36,687 nucleotides of DNA. It comes from a virus. The stretch is from IMG/VR virus record IMGVR_UViG_3300044522_000174, positions 1 to 36,687 of that record. One strand, 5' to 3'. Positions 8,601 through 16,209 of this stretch are shown here, one piece after another (position 1 is the first letter of the stretch; every line of letters starts with the position of its first letter). The notes under the pieces were generated by a model. That model did not search any database. It worked only from the letters and a program-made list of their open reading frames with translations, and was not told the DNA's origin. The position numbers and the translations under genes are program-made.

Positions 8601-10102
8601 TCTATATCGTCCCACTGAGGATATGTTGTGTCAGCTGGTTTTCCAACTTTATCCTTGTTATACACATCTGTTAAAGAGTTCCCTTTAGTTGCATCAGCGT
8701 ATGGCTTGTGTGTAGATACTGCGTCTTTAAACTCCTGACTTGTAGCCATCTCAAATACAGAACTATAGTCTTTCGACAATACAAAAATAAACGAATATGA
8801 AAAGTTATTTGCATCTCCTGGACCTGGAGATTCATTAGTATTAAACGCAGGATTTCCAGAGTACGAGTCATGTATAATTTCAAAATTAATTATTAATACA
8901 AAATCTTTTTTTAAACTCTTACCTGTAAGATCTATATTTAACATAGATAACGGAATATTTTTAATCGTAGTAGTATCTATTGTATATGGAATTCCATTAC
9001 TATATGTAACATTTACAGTGTCTTCTGATGCATATTTACTTACAACATCTAATGAATAGTCTACCTGACCTACATCGTATCCATCCACATAGTTCCCATA
9101 CATTATTCTATTTCCAATAGATGTCTGAGCCTTTGCTATCCTAGGGACATTGTCATATAGTCTCAACAACTCACTCTCTAAAAGTACAGTATATATCTTT
9201 CTATTTGTAAATACAAGTGACGTTGGTTTATTGTCAAGCCATTCTTCTTTTTTCTTATCAAACTTTTCTATTACATTTATTATATTTGAGTCTGAAGATT
9301 TAAAGCATATGTCAATTCCTACAACCTGTATTGGTCCAGTGTTAAACTTTATAATTATTGAATTAAAAGAATTTGTCATCCCTAAGTTTTCAAAATTATT
9401 ATAATCTAACTCAAACTGTTTTGGCTCAAATGCTATGTCTGAAAACTGAGAAAGAGCACTGTACTCTCCATTATCATATTTGTACCTATACGAAAAAGAT
9501 AGAAATTTTTCTAGAATATAGTTCTCGTCTCCTCCAGAGTCATATAACGAAACTTCTGGAGCGTTCATAGGTGGAGCAACTATAACAGATATGTCACTCT
9601 CATCAAATGTAGTGTAGCTACTATTTACATTAATTCTTCTTGGAGGATTCAAGTTGTCCGTCCAAAATAGTAAGTCATCAATCTTATTAATACCATTTAT
9701 AAGGTACTCCTTATCGAATTTTAAGATAGGATTTAATGATAAAGATACTAGGTGGTAAAATACAGTACTAGTATTTGTATTGTATGATAAGACAAGGTCA
9801 GCATCCGTAGATGTTACAAACCAGTATATAGTCTCGTTTGAACTGTCCTCGTACGCACCTATGCATATAGCGTCACCACTTATGTACTGTATATTTGGTG
9901 TTAATAGAGTGTTCCCTTTAGAGTTCTCTATAGCGCCAACACTTCCTAAGTCTGAGTTGCTAGAGGCTCCAAGTTCTGATGATCCAATTCTTATATTTAA
10001 AGCGTCAATATATTCACCTGGTTTAATAAATCTCTCGTCAAGATCCTTATTCATTTTACCAGCATAGAATAATGCCTCAGCTGTATTTAGTGCATCTGCC
10101 AT
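5672..10102 (-). CDS. Tail muzzle / stabilisation protein (1476 aa)
   Basis: This is the largest protein in the window. Residues 16-37 contain the family hallmark KMNKDLDERFIKPGEY followed by IDALNI. I recognise that motif as the start of the phage 'stabilisation' proteins, called muzzle protein in Crassvirales, which form the tubular tail below the connector and help keep DNA in the head. The rest is beta-rich with many aromatic and Asn residues, as expected for a propeller-like tail tube subunit with insertions. A Cys pair (NACNCVFPDYS) lies near the C-terminus. It follows the two connector genes with a two-base gap, the usual order for this group. GC content varies along the gene, lower in 7450-9700 than in 6650-7350, so it may be mosaic. 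The assignment rests on the N-terminal motif and gene order. Confidence 0.8.
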   Translation of the reverse strand: MADALNTAEALFYAGKMNKDLDERFIKPGEYIDALNIRIGSSELGASSNSDLGSVGAIENSKGNTLLTPNIQYISGDAICIGAYEDSSNETIYWFVTSTDADLVLSYNTNTSTVFYHLVSLSLNPILKFDKEYLINGINKIDDLLFWTDNLNPPRRINVNSSYTTFDESDISVIVAPPMNAPEVSLYDSGGDENYILEKFLSFSYRYKYDNGEYSALSQFSDIAFEPKQFELDYNNFENLGMTNSFNSIIIKFNTGPIQVVGIDICFKSSDSNIINVIEKFDKKKEEWLDNKPTSLVFTNRKIYTVLLESELLRLYDNVPRIAKAQTSIGNRIMYGNYVDGYDVGQVDYSLDVVSKYASEDTVNVTYSNGIPYTIDTTTIKNIPLSMLNIDLTGKSLKKDFVLIINFEIIHDSYSGNPAFNTNESPGPGDANNFSYSFIFVLSKDYSSVFEMATSQEFKDAVSTHKPYADATKGNSLTDVYNKDKVGKPADTTYPQWDDIDSGITSTGGAFLIDAIPGSSIIGIQCPAVKFETEFPTGTFLYAYQYFKNSITDAFFTKLGAKKSLHSNRDYELAIVYMDNYLRSSTALVDTNNTIYIGPDNSDSINNIRATIYSRPPDWATKYKFVLKQSVSSYETVYSGLFYPDTAEEIWFKLEGENRQKVSENQTLIVKSDANGIVNNLIETTVLDLVSQPNNFISGNLNAGGSAIIEPAGLYMKLRPSGFSAEYDPNSFRWRGSITNTYYVQYYFDELNPAYNPEDDISPTNRRYRPFAIPAGSQISFFVYADRRYRGPKCKDYFYSYSKNFVSGNNYDNMFDWFNSEGPNLNEMTQGGGEGSLGNPVVYTTFLEWTTPTFGNFDPVLASLSGNGVNNFLFQAENASTGDTTISGNQGRLRFVATTGMPSCGSPDQRLSRVTVDIKVQTAAGVLIFETKAEPSNGEIYFENSQSFDIVDGYHMSGNGDNDQNQTESQNAIIDLEFFNCFSFGNGVESYKIRDTLTGSPFYLGSRVTSVSQEDFKEAHRYAGITYSGIYNAETNLNKLNEFNLALVNWKDCEKSFGPINVMHGRKTDVLVLQEDKVSNVLVGKNLLSDAAGGGAITATPEVLGTQIARIEEYGISGNPESFVVYGYDSYFTDTKRSVVLNLKGDDLIPISSYGMNNWFRNQFKGRFGTQNIGGYDPYMKEYVLTLSDNKLPSEPILYNCGTIISQDNISTPLFFNVEVGSLIGDVVLDYNFSSGSSSIIVRYNGAIVINHTITGSGFYSFYKSLIDPSIIEVEMYPVDATYNLLFNCAESEEITVVRVVLNSVDDIGKTIHNNYNWKLGSHTSSTNTDFVIMESDTVSLYDADTAMASFGPIPAFGSMVKMSSNKLTDDTFVFDNNNFKYLVSDTLYSESEVDLLKYELDVASPVYNPSTGNYEASFLYDNPNRYKYLYLVWDYTISTPIYLCYNELSFINACNCVFPDYSILDYSETDYSVTI

Positions 10103-10104
10103 AT

Positions 10105-11022
10105 CTATTTAATCCATTTATCTTTACCTCTCATATTCATAAGAAGTCTACCTGGGTGAATATTTCCAATTCTTATTCTAGTATTCCTTAATATAGCAGT
10201 CTTCTCCTTCTTAGCTCTCTGTACAACGTACTCCTGAACACCGAACTTAGAGTTAAGTATCTGGTACTTAATGTAGGCGTATATGAACTCCTCTGCCATC
10301 TTGTTTACACTTACGCTAGAGTCGTCACCGTTCTCCATTCCATCTGATACGTACTCAAGGATACATAGTTCACCAGCCATTCCAGAACCAAAGTTTATAA
10401 CTCCAGACTTCTTATCAATTCTGTATGTAGGATTAATGTTAGCTGTTTCTGTATTAAGACCAAACCTAGAACCAATAGGGTAGTCAAAGTACCACATACC
10501 GTTGTAATTGAAACCTTCTCTGCCACTAAATGGACCAGATCCTGGGTACATGGTCTTCTGTTGGTTAGTTATTCTATCGTTGTCCATAATAGACGTACCC
10601 TCTAAGATATCACCATCCTGATCAAATAAAATTCTACAGTTGTTGTCCTGTAGGTAACTGTTACTATAGTTTGTCTGTATGTTTTCTGTAAGTGGACGAA
10701 GTATGCCGTCCTTATATAAAGAGATCCTTACGTAGTTTACATAGTTATCTGGAAGAACAAACTTAAGGTCGTCACATATGCTTATCTCAAGAACCTTTAT
10801 CTCCTTAAGAGCATCGTAATTTATCTCTTGAATTCCTCTCTTTGCATGGAACAGTACGTTGTATCTTGATACGTTATTTATTAACTTATCGTTACCAACA
10901 TACATCAACATAAAGTTATTTACAATATCCTCTAGAGACAGGTACTGGTACGAACCCCAGTTCTCTCCCTCTGGATTCTCTCCAGAATTTTCATAGTACT
11001 GATAACCAGTTAAGTATGCCAT
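10105..11022 (-). CDS. Head-tail connector / ring protein (305 aa)
   Basis: The product is 305 residues. The N-terminal segment GSYQYLSLEDIVNNFML and the following FHAKRGIQEINYDALKEIK and FVLPDNYVNYVRISLY are strongly conserved in neck proteins of Bacteroidota phages, and in a weaker form in marine cyanophages, where they are annotated as head-tail adaptor or ring proteins. The pattern of an N-terminal helical bundle, then beta strands, then a C-terminal helix-rich end (residues about 235-305) fits an adaptor that docks on the portal. It is flanked with two-base gaps by another connector upstream and the muzzle protein downstream, which supports a role in the neck. No enzymatic motif is seen. 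Confidence 0.8.
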   Translation of the reverse strand: MAYLTGYQYYENSGENPEGENWGSYQYLSLEDIVNNFMLMYVGNDKLINNVSRYNVLFHAKRGIQEINYDALKEIKVLEISICDDLKFVLPDNYVNYVRISLYKDGILRPLTENIQTNYSNSYLQDNNCRILFDQDGDILEGTSIMDNDRITNQQKTMYPGSGPFSGREGFNYNGMWYFDYPIGSRFGLNTETANINPTYRIDKKSGVINFGSGMAGELCILEYVSDGMENGDDSSVSVNKMAEEFIYAYIKYQILNSKFGVQEYVVQRAKKEKTAILRNTRIRIGNIHPGRLLMNMRGKDKWIK

Positions 11023-11024
11023 TA

Positions 11025-11717
11025 TTATCCTTGTATTTGTTTATTACTATTCTGCTCATTAGTACCAAATTGGTACACATCACCCTCTCTAATAGACAGG
11101 CCAGCATACTTTAATATCTTTGCCACTAGTAGAGGCTCGTCAGTAAGAGGAAGCTCAAAGTCTTGGTAGTCACTATTTTGATTAAATATAGGAGCCCCGT
11201 TTACCATTATATATGTCCACTTTGGATCCTTTGGTATTCTTATGTACTGAGACTTAACATTAGATGTGATTGTATCTGGGTACACTGTAATATAGTTTCC
11301 CTCCTGAGTGTAGGCTGGATATGACTTAGATGGTGACGTTAGGTTAGATGAAAGCAAGTTTAATACCTTGTCGTGTGACAACCTGTCTATCTCCTTTGAT
11401 CCATATCTAATTGTATTTGAGTAGTAGTAGTCCTCAGGAAGCTCAAATATGTTTGAACCTAATCCAAGTGGATCAAGAGTTGCTGTAGAAGATAGGCTAT
11501 CTATTACCTCCTCTACAAGTTTAACCATGTCCGCATATCCAGTACCAGACTGTCTATTGTTCATCTTATTTATCCACGTGTTGTACTGGTAAAAATAATC
11601 TTCAAATATATCTATCTGTGCCTGCTTAGCATATAAATTAAAGTCATCTGGAGTTATGTATCCAAAATTATTTTTATTTACAGCAGCCAGGACTGTGTTT
11701 CTTACTGAGTCTATCAT
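11025..11717 (-). CDS. Head-tail connector / ring protein (230 aa)
   Basis: This 230-residue protein begins MIDSVRNTVLAAVNKNNFGY and continues ITPDDFNLYAKQAQIDIFEDYF. This start is typical of the first neck protein in Bacteroidota podovirus-like phages, located directly upstream of the LSLEDIVNNF connector. ELPEDYYY and YPAYTQEGNYITVYPDT form the beta part, and the C-terminus is helical with a Gln/Asn-rich tail. It probably binds the portal ring as an adaptor, as inferred from family and order. A terminator and a TATCTTTG box lie just upstream, so this gene likely begins a separate transcription unit for the neck and tail genes, independent of the head genes before it. Confidence 0.75.
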   Translation of the reverse strand: MIDSVRNTVLAAVNKNNFGYITPDDFNLYAKQAQIDIFEDYFYQYNTWINKMNNRQSGTGYADMVKLVEEVIDSLSSTATLDPLGLGSNIFELPEDYYYSNTIRYGSKEIDRLSHDKVLNLLSSNLTSPSKSYPAYTQEGNYITVYPDTITSNVKSQYIRIPKDPKWTYIMVNGAPIFNQNSDYQDFELPLTDEPLLVAKILKYAGLSIREGDVYQFGTNEQNSNKQIQG

Positions 11718-11733
11718 TCTTAAAAACTTTTTA

Positions 11734-11741
11734 CAAAGATA
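11734..11741 (-). promoter_or_regulatory. Bacteroidota-type -7 box, neck/tail operon
   Basis: The minus strand reads TATCTTTG, matching TAnnTTTG, 16 bases before the ATG of the 230-residue connector gene and directly after a terminator. The placement fits a promoter that restarts transcription for the neck and tail genes. The -33 region is occupied by the terminator, and I see no clear TTG at the standard spacing. Confidence 0.6.
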
Positions 11742-11743
11742 GC

Positions 11744-11774
11744 AAAAAAAAACACCCCTTATTTTGGAGTGTTT
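11744..11774 (-). terminator. Rho-independent terminator after the 246-aa gene
   Basis: On the minus strand AAACACTCC pairs with GGGGTGTTT (nine pairs including one G-U) around a seven-base AT loop, and the second arm runs into a long T tract. It starts eight bases after the stop of the gene at 11783 and is followed by a promoter box. This is a textbook intrinsic terminator. Confidence 0.85.
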
Positions 11775-11782
11775 AATTTCAA

Positions 11783-12523
11783 TTACTTTACGTGATTTTC
11801 TAATAACTTGAGGACCTCAATCCCTTCGTCTGTCTGAAGGTATGATGCCAGTATATAATTTTTATCCTCCCCATATGGGACGGTTAGAACCTTCTTTTTA
11901 TTCTGTGGTAAGTTAAAGTAAATGTCTCTATCCTTATTCTTCATAACGATTACATTATACTCAAAGAACTTAGCGCAGGTATTCTGTAACTTCAACATAG
12001 GATCGTTAAGCATACTCAAGAAGTCTGTTGGGTACGACTTGGCGTAAACAAACACGTCTCTCTTAAGTTCTGCTGTGGACATCTTCTCGATGTTTGCCCC
12101 TAATAAAACTCTAGCTACTGCCTCTAGCATCTCAACATTTAAGTCTCTAGCTGCTAACTGAGCGTCTAGCTCTGCATTAAAGTATTCGATATCGCTTGCG
12201 GCATTCTTTTCATTGTTAACCTCTTCGAAGACATCTCCATATCCTGGATGCAAAGACAAGAAGTACTGTAGAACTGGATTTGTTTTAGGAACAACTAGTG
12301 CCCCATCAACAAAAACAATTGGCTCTAATATAGAGTTTCCGTCCTGTTCTTCCTCGAATGGTGATTTTTGATTTACGGCATATCTTAATGCCCTGTTTGA
12401 TGTTCCATCGAAGTGAAGTAGAGGTGATCTACGTGTGTTTCTTGATGACAACATGTAAGTAAGTGGAGTTGAGTCTCCCTTTAGAATGTAGATCTTATCT
12501 ACTGGTACTGCTTGATTTTTCAT
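11783..12523 (-). CDS. Conserved capsid-adjacent protein of unknown function (246 aa)
   Basis: The product is 246 residues. The N-terminal part (KGDSTPLTYMLSSRNTRRSP, then LLHFDGTSNRALRYAVNQKS and EEEQDGNSILEPIVF) and the helical centre (VEMLEAVARVLLGANIEKMS) belong to a family I have seen repeatedly next to major capsid genes in uncultured aquatic phages, always without known function. It has mixed alpha/beta character and no signal or membrane segment. It has its own cistron boundaries: a strong hairpin before it and an intrinsic terminator after it. It may therefore be made in amounts different from the capsid protein. A minor head or head-completion role is plausible but unproved. Its start codon lies in the recurrent ATCAAATG context. 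Confidence 0.7.
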   Translation of the reverse strand: MKNQAVPVDKIYILKGDSTPLTYMLSSRNTRRSPLLHFDGTSNRALRYAVNQKSPFEEEQDGNSILEPIVFVDGALVVPKTNPVLQYFLSLHPGYGDVFEEVNNEKNAASDIEYFNAELDAQLAARDLNVEMLEAVARVLLGANIEKMSTAELKRDVFVYAKSYPTDFLSMLNDPMLKLQNTCAKFFEYNVIVMKNKDRDIYFNLPQNKKKVLTVPYGEDKNYILASYLQTDEGIEVLKLLENHVK

Positions 12524-12549
12524 TTGATGTGATTTAATTTATTAAAATA

Positions 12550-12580
12550 AGGGGATGCGGCGATTATCACCGCATCCCCT
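12550..12580 (-). terminator. Strong GC-rich hairpin after major capsid gene
   Basis: GGGGATGCGG and CCGCATCCCC form a perfect 10-bp stem (11 with the closing A-T pair) with a nine-base loop, starting about 12 bases after the capsid stop. On the minus strand it is followed by TTATTTTAAT, a broken T tract, so it may act as a partial terminator or as a 3' stabiliser of the abundant capsid message. Confidence 0.75.
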
Positions 12581-12591
12581 ATTAAGGTATT

Positions 12592-14013
12592 CTAGTTTGT
12601 GAACAAGAAGAAGTTATTTGCTCCTAATGTACATAAAGCTCTTTCAGATAAGAAGTGAACTTCCATTGCATCTAAGCTAGAGTTTTGTGCTCCACCTGCA
12701 GAACCTGTGATCCAAGTCTTGTAACGTCTGTCTTCTGTTTCAGAAGCTCTGTAACGTACATGTAAGAATGGACGTTTAGCGTTTTTACCAAGAACCTGAT
12801 CGTATACTGTAGTAGATCCAGCTGGAACTAATACACCATTGATAGCTCCACCAACGATACCACCTCTTAATGAAGCGTCGTTCAAGTACTTCCAGTCAGT
12901 CTTGTAGAAGTCATAACCTCTACGGAAACCTGTGAATCCTAAGTTCAATGCCATCTCTTTGTCGTTATCAAACAACCCATAAGATGTACCACCTGCTCCA
13001 TAAGAGTTTTGTTGAGCTAACATATCGTCAATGTCGAAAGAGAACTGACGGTTGATGAACAATACATTCTCCTCGATAGCACCTTGCTTGTCAAGTCTCT
13101 TGATGATCTCATCAAAGTCAGACAAAGCGGTTGGATTACCACCACTGAATACGTTACCTCTATTTCCGATAACATAGAACATACCCTCAGATCCTTTGTT
13201 TCCTACAGATGTAGTAGCGATAGCTCCAGAAGCTGCCTCAGCAGGAACTGCCTCGATCATAGACATCTCTAAGTAATCCTCGAAACGCAAACGAGTTTCG
13301 TGCTCTGATTTAATGTACCACAAGAAACCTGTAGCTCCATTCTCAGTTGTAACCTCAACCCATCCAATCTGTGCCATGTCAGATCCAGTAACAGCGTACT
13401 TCTCTTTGATGATGATTGGGTTGTTAGAGAAGATAGAGTCAGAAGCCTCAACAGACTCAACCATACCTGCTGTTCCTTTTCTGAACTCAGAACCGTATAC
13501 AAAACAACTTAGAGTATCTGTAGCTGCAAATGTTTGTCCTGCTGCTGCGTAGTATGCAACATCAAATGTGTTTGCGTTAGCAGCAACGGCTGTGATGATA
13601 CCCTTGTTAGATTTTGAAGATGCATTATCAGAGATTAAAACTGTTTGACCAACTTTAAAAGCAATTCTAGCAGTACCAGAAAGGTTAGAAGATGGGATCA
13701 ATGTGTCAGAAACTGTGATAGTTGCAGTATCAGCTCCAGCTGCTGCTGCAGAGGCACAGTTAACGTACTTAGTGTGTAGACGACCTTGTTCAGCCCATTT
13801 GATAAGATCTGATGTAGAAGGCATCTCAGCTCCAACAGCTCTTAAGAAAGATGCTACTGAGCGATTACCATAACGCTCGAATTCTTTTTCGTACGTGTCT
13901 GGAAGGTACTGATTCAAAAAGTTGAAGTCAGTGATGTAATTTGTTGCAAGAGTTTGTCTCGTTGCACTTGGTTGTAATGCGTACCCTGGGGTACTAGCTA
14001 CTTCTGCTGCCAT
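12592..14013 (-). CDS. Major capsid protein (HK97-fold type)
   Basis: This 473-residue protein lies directly after the scaffold gene. The sequence has the features of Bacteroidota phage major capsid proteins: an N-terminal arm ending in LNQYLPDTYEKEFERYGNRS, an E-loop/P-domain region, FINRQFSFDIDDM in the A-domain, and the terminal ALCTLGANNFFLFTN, typical for this group. Residues about 86-176 are a Thr/Ala/Ser-rich beta segment (ITVSDTLIPSSN...FKVGQTVLISDN) that looks like an inserted surface domain before FVYGSEFRKGT. It probably forms the capsid shell, with the insertion exposed. A strong hairpin after the gene fits high expression. Its start is preceded by an A-rich AACACAAAATC rather than a Shine-Dalgarno site. 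The assignment is by family pattern and gene order. Confidence 0.88.
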   Translation of the reverse strand: MAAEVASTPGYALQPSATRQTLATNYITDFNFLNQYLPDTYEKEFERYGNRSVASFLRAVGAEMPSTSDLIKWAEQGRLHTKYVNCASAAAAGADTATITVSDTLIPSSNLSGTARIAFKVGQTVLISDNASSKSNKGIITAVAANANTFDVAYYAAAGQTFAATDTLSCFVYGSEFRKGTAGMVESVEASDSIFSNNPIIIKEKYAVTGSDMAQIGWVEVTTENGATGFLWYIKSEHETRLRFEDYLEMSMIEAVPAEAASGAIATTSVGNKGSEGMFYVIGNRGNVFSGGNPTALSDFDEIIKRLDKQGAIEENVLFINRQFSFDIDDMLAQQNSYGAGGTSYGLFDNDKEMALNLGFTGFRRGYDFYKTDWKYLNDASLRGGIVGGAINGVLVPAGSTTVYDQVLGKNAKRPFLHVRYRASETEDRRYKTWITGSAGGAQNSSLDAMEVHFLSERALCTLGANNFFLFTN

Positions 14014-14024
14014 GATTTTGTGTT

Positions 14025-15101
14025 TTAATTGTTTCTATTACTTTTTATTTTTAGTCCTCTCCCACTTCCACTATCGCTAGCTACAACTTTAAACCCTGAT
14101 TGGCTGATTGACTGTGGTACATTTCTAGTATCCATATCAATATTCTTAATTTTTTTTGCATTATCTAATAACGCTTCAGCCTTGCCTTGTTCGTAAAAGA
14201 ACGTGGCCATCTTCTCTGGATTCATAGCAGCTGCTAATGAACGGTGGTAACCAACAGGATCAGATATCATTCCATTTGCATCTATATACTTAGATATAAA
14301 GTTTGAAACATCTGATTGAATTTTCTTAGTCTCCTTAACATCTCCAGGTGAAAACTTAACTGTCTTATCTCCTATAACGAAATCAAAACCTTTGAAATCG
14401 TCAGAGAAAAGTTCCTCCGTCTTCTTTTGAAAATACTCAGATTTTCTGTAATTTTCCTCTTGTTGACTCTGTGAGTCTTGAACATATTTCTTGTAGGCGT
14501 TATAAGTCTCCTTCTCACCTTCAGAGACAAGACCTCCAGCTGACTCAACTGGTATCCTATAAGCCTCCTTTGAATCCTCAAAGTACTTCTTAGCCTTAAC
14601 AAGCTCTTTCTTCTTGGCGAGTTCTTTCTTCTTGATATCCTTTGGATCGTCTAGGTCCTCGTCGTACGAGAACTTGTCCTCAATCATATAAGCGATATCC
14701 TCATCGTCTAGATCTTCATCTGTCTGTGAGTAATACTCTGCCAACAATGAGTCTGAATCCATTGAGCTGTAGTCCCTGTTTAACTTAACAAAGTCTTCAA
14801 TCCCACGTCCAGTCTCTTTCTTATATTTGAAGTATGCAGATACGTCACCTGGTAACTCCTCTGCCTCTTCTCTCTTTTGAAATAACTCATCAATTGATGT
14901 TACCTCCTTATTGTATCTGTTCTTAATGTACGAGAGTACATCCTCGTCCTTTAGTCCTACCTCTTCAACTTGTTCAGTTGTAATGATCGGTTCTTCTTGC
15001 TGACTAAACTTCTCCTCGTGTTGATCTAGCAACTGTTGTTCTACCTCTTGAATAGACTTTTGCTCAGAGATGCCTGCATCCCTAACTGTGAAATTTTCCA
15101 T
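14025..15101 (-). CDS. Capsid scaffolding protein
   Basis: The product is 358 residues, highly charged and almost entirely helical. It is rich in Glu, Asp, Lys and Gln, with an acidic centre (TDEDLDDEDIAYMIEDKF), a Lys/Glu coiled coil at about 150-185 and a basic C-terminus (SGRGLKIKSNRNN). It lies immediately before the capsid gene with an 11-base gap. Acidic coiled-coil character with a basic capsid-binding tail and this position are the standard marks of phage scaffold proteins. No protease motif is visible, so maturation proteolysis, if any, is encoded elsewhere. The start ATG is in the repeated context ATCAAATG. Confidence 0.8.
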   Translation of the reverse strand: MENFTVRDAGISEQKSIQEVEQQLLDQHEEKFSQQEEPIITTEQVEEVGLKDEDVLSYIKNRYNKEVTSIDELFQKREEAEELPGDVSAYFKYKKETGRGIEDFVKLNRDYSSMDSDSLLAEYYSQTDEDLDDEDIAYMIEDKFSYDEDLDDPKDIKKKELAKKKELVKAKKYFEDSKEAYRIPVESAGGLVSEGEKETYNAYKKYVQDSQSQQEENYRKSEYFQKKTEELFSDDFKGFDFVIGDKTVKFSPGDVKETKKIQSDVSNFISKYIDANGMISDPVGYHRSLAAAMNPEKMATFFYEQGKAEALLDNAKKIKNIDMDTRNVPQSISQSGFKVVASDSGSGRGLKIKSNRNN

Positions 15102-15128
15102 TTGATTTGATTTATTTAATTTTTAATT

Positions 15129-15908
15129 TTATGTAAGTCTAACCTTAACTACACCTGCTGTATGATATAAACTTCCAATTGCGATTCCTGCTGCTGCTGC
15201 TGCAGCATCATTAGCATAATTTCCAGATACAGTTGGCAATAAAGCAACAGTTCCTGAAGCATCAGGGAGAGTAATCGTTCTATTATCAATAATATTAGTA
15301 GGAGCTAATAGATCGATTCTTTTAGTTAATCCAGATCCATTATCTCTATTAAATCTTAATGAATCTTTATACAATACATTTCCTAGTAACGTATCAGTAT
15401 CTATAATAGATATAGAAGTTCCGTTTAAAGTGGTTTTAATATTTCCAGTTATAATGTTATTCCCATTATCTACAGTCTGCTGTAATGTTCCAGCTCCACC
15501 AGATGGTCCCTGCGCTCCAGTAGGCCCTTGAACTCCCTGAACACCTTGAGCCCCTTGAGACGCTAACAGTGCCCAGTTTGTTGTAGCTAAGTTTGGAGTT
15601 GTAGTTCCAGACGTTGCTAGTATGCAAAAGTAAGACGCACCTCCATATCCTACAGCATCATCTGCAACATAAGATGTTCCTGAAACCCACGCCCCTTGCC
15701 AGTTTAACCCAGCAGGTCCAACTGGTCCTAACGGTCCTGCAGGTCCTTGAACACCTTGTGGCCCCTGCGCTCCAACACCAACTGTATCAGCTATGTCTTG
15801 TATTGTAAATGGCTGTGTGTCAGAATTTAATACTGCTGACTTTCTTTCTGTAAGGTTAACTCTTTCTGAGATTCCTATAAATCTTGTTCCCGATGGTACT
15901 GTACTCAT
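15129..15908 (-). CDS. Collagen-stalk fibre with carbohydrate-binding-like module
   Basis: The product is 259 residues. Residues 1-45 form an N-terminal attachment region containing QPFTIQDIADTV, similar to the KNFTIQSIVDLV of the tail fibre at 24611-26377. Residues 47-67 and 119-140 are collagen-like Gly-X-Y stretches (GAQGPQGVQGPAGP and GVQGVQGPTGAQGPSGG). Between them, residues 69-117 (NWQGAWVSGTSYVADDAV, then SYFCI and TTNWALLA) match the W..G.W..Y...D.V.Y.G..Y pattern of CBM5/12-type carbohydrate-binding modules. The last 100 residues are a beta-rich fibre end. Because it lies between portal and scaffold genes it may be a head fibre rather than a tail fibre. Glycan binding is inferred from the module pattern. 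Confidence 0.75.
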   Translation of the reverse strand: MSTVPSGTRFIGISERVNLTERKSAVLNSDTQPFTIQDIADTVGVGAQGPQGVQGPAGPLGPVGPAGLNWQGAWVSGTSYVADDAVGYGGASYFCILATSGTTTPNLATTNWALLASQGAQGVQGVQGPTGAQGPSGGAGTLQQTVDNGNNIITGNIKTTLNGTSISIIDTDTLLGNVLYKDSLRFNRDNGSGLTKRIDLLAPTNIIDNRTITLPDASGTVALLPTVSGNYANDAAAAAAGIAIGSLYHTAGVVKVRLT

Positions 15909-15918
15909 TTTTTTTGTT

Positions 15919-16188
15919 TTAACAATTCCACTTGTCTAACGCAAGTTTTTTTCTTGTTGGTTCTCCGTTTGGTTTTTTCATTGGTCCTGGCATTCCAGAC
16001 ATTCTAGCGCAGAATGATTTTCTACGATTTGCGTCATTACTTCCTGGCTTTAATTCAGATGGCTTCTTCGTTACGGCCATCTTTAACTTACTTCCTGGGT
16101 TCTCTTTTCTATAGGATGCAACACCCTTAGCGTTTAATCCTCCAGTTGCTGACTTACCCTCTTTTCGTGTCCAGGCTGCTGTCTTCAT
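15919..16188 (-). CDS. DUF6321 family small phage protein
   Basis: This 89-residue basic protein has the signature of DUF6321: AWTRKEGKSATGGLNAKGVA, then NRRKSFCARMSGMPGPMKKP and a terminal LALDKWNC. The family is frequent in phages beside portal or capsid genes and has no known function. The conserved Cys residues (SFCARM and the C-terminal Cys) and many Lys/Arg suggest nucleic-acid or metal contact, but that is inference. It sits between the portal gene and the collagen fibre gene and has a promoter-like TAACTTTG box only eight bases before its ATG. Confidence 0.85.
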   Translation of the reverse strand: MKTAAWTRKEGKSATGGLNAKGVASYRKENPGSKLKMAVTKKPSELKPGSNDANRRKSFCARMSGMPGPMKKPNGEPTRKKLALDKWNC

Positions 16189-16196
16189 TTTTTTTG

Positions 16197-16204
16197 CAAA
16201 GTTA
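16197..16204 (-). promoter_or_regulatory. Bacteroidota-type -7 box, head operon
   Basis: The minus strand reads TAACTTTG, a TAnnTTTG match, eight bases before the DUF6321 ATG and in the short gap after the portal stop. A TTTG lies 16 bases upstream (16221-16224), slightly shorter than usual for a -33 element. A transcript from here would be almost leaderless. Confidence 0.5.
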
Positions 16205-16209
16205 GTTAT

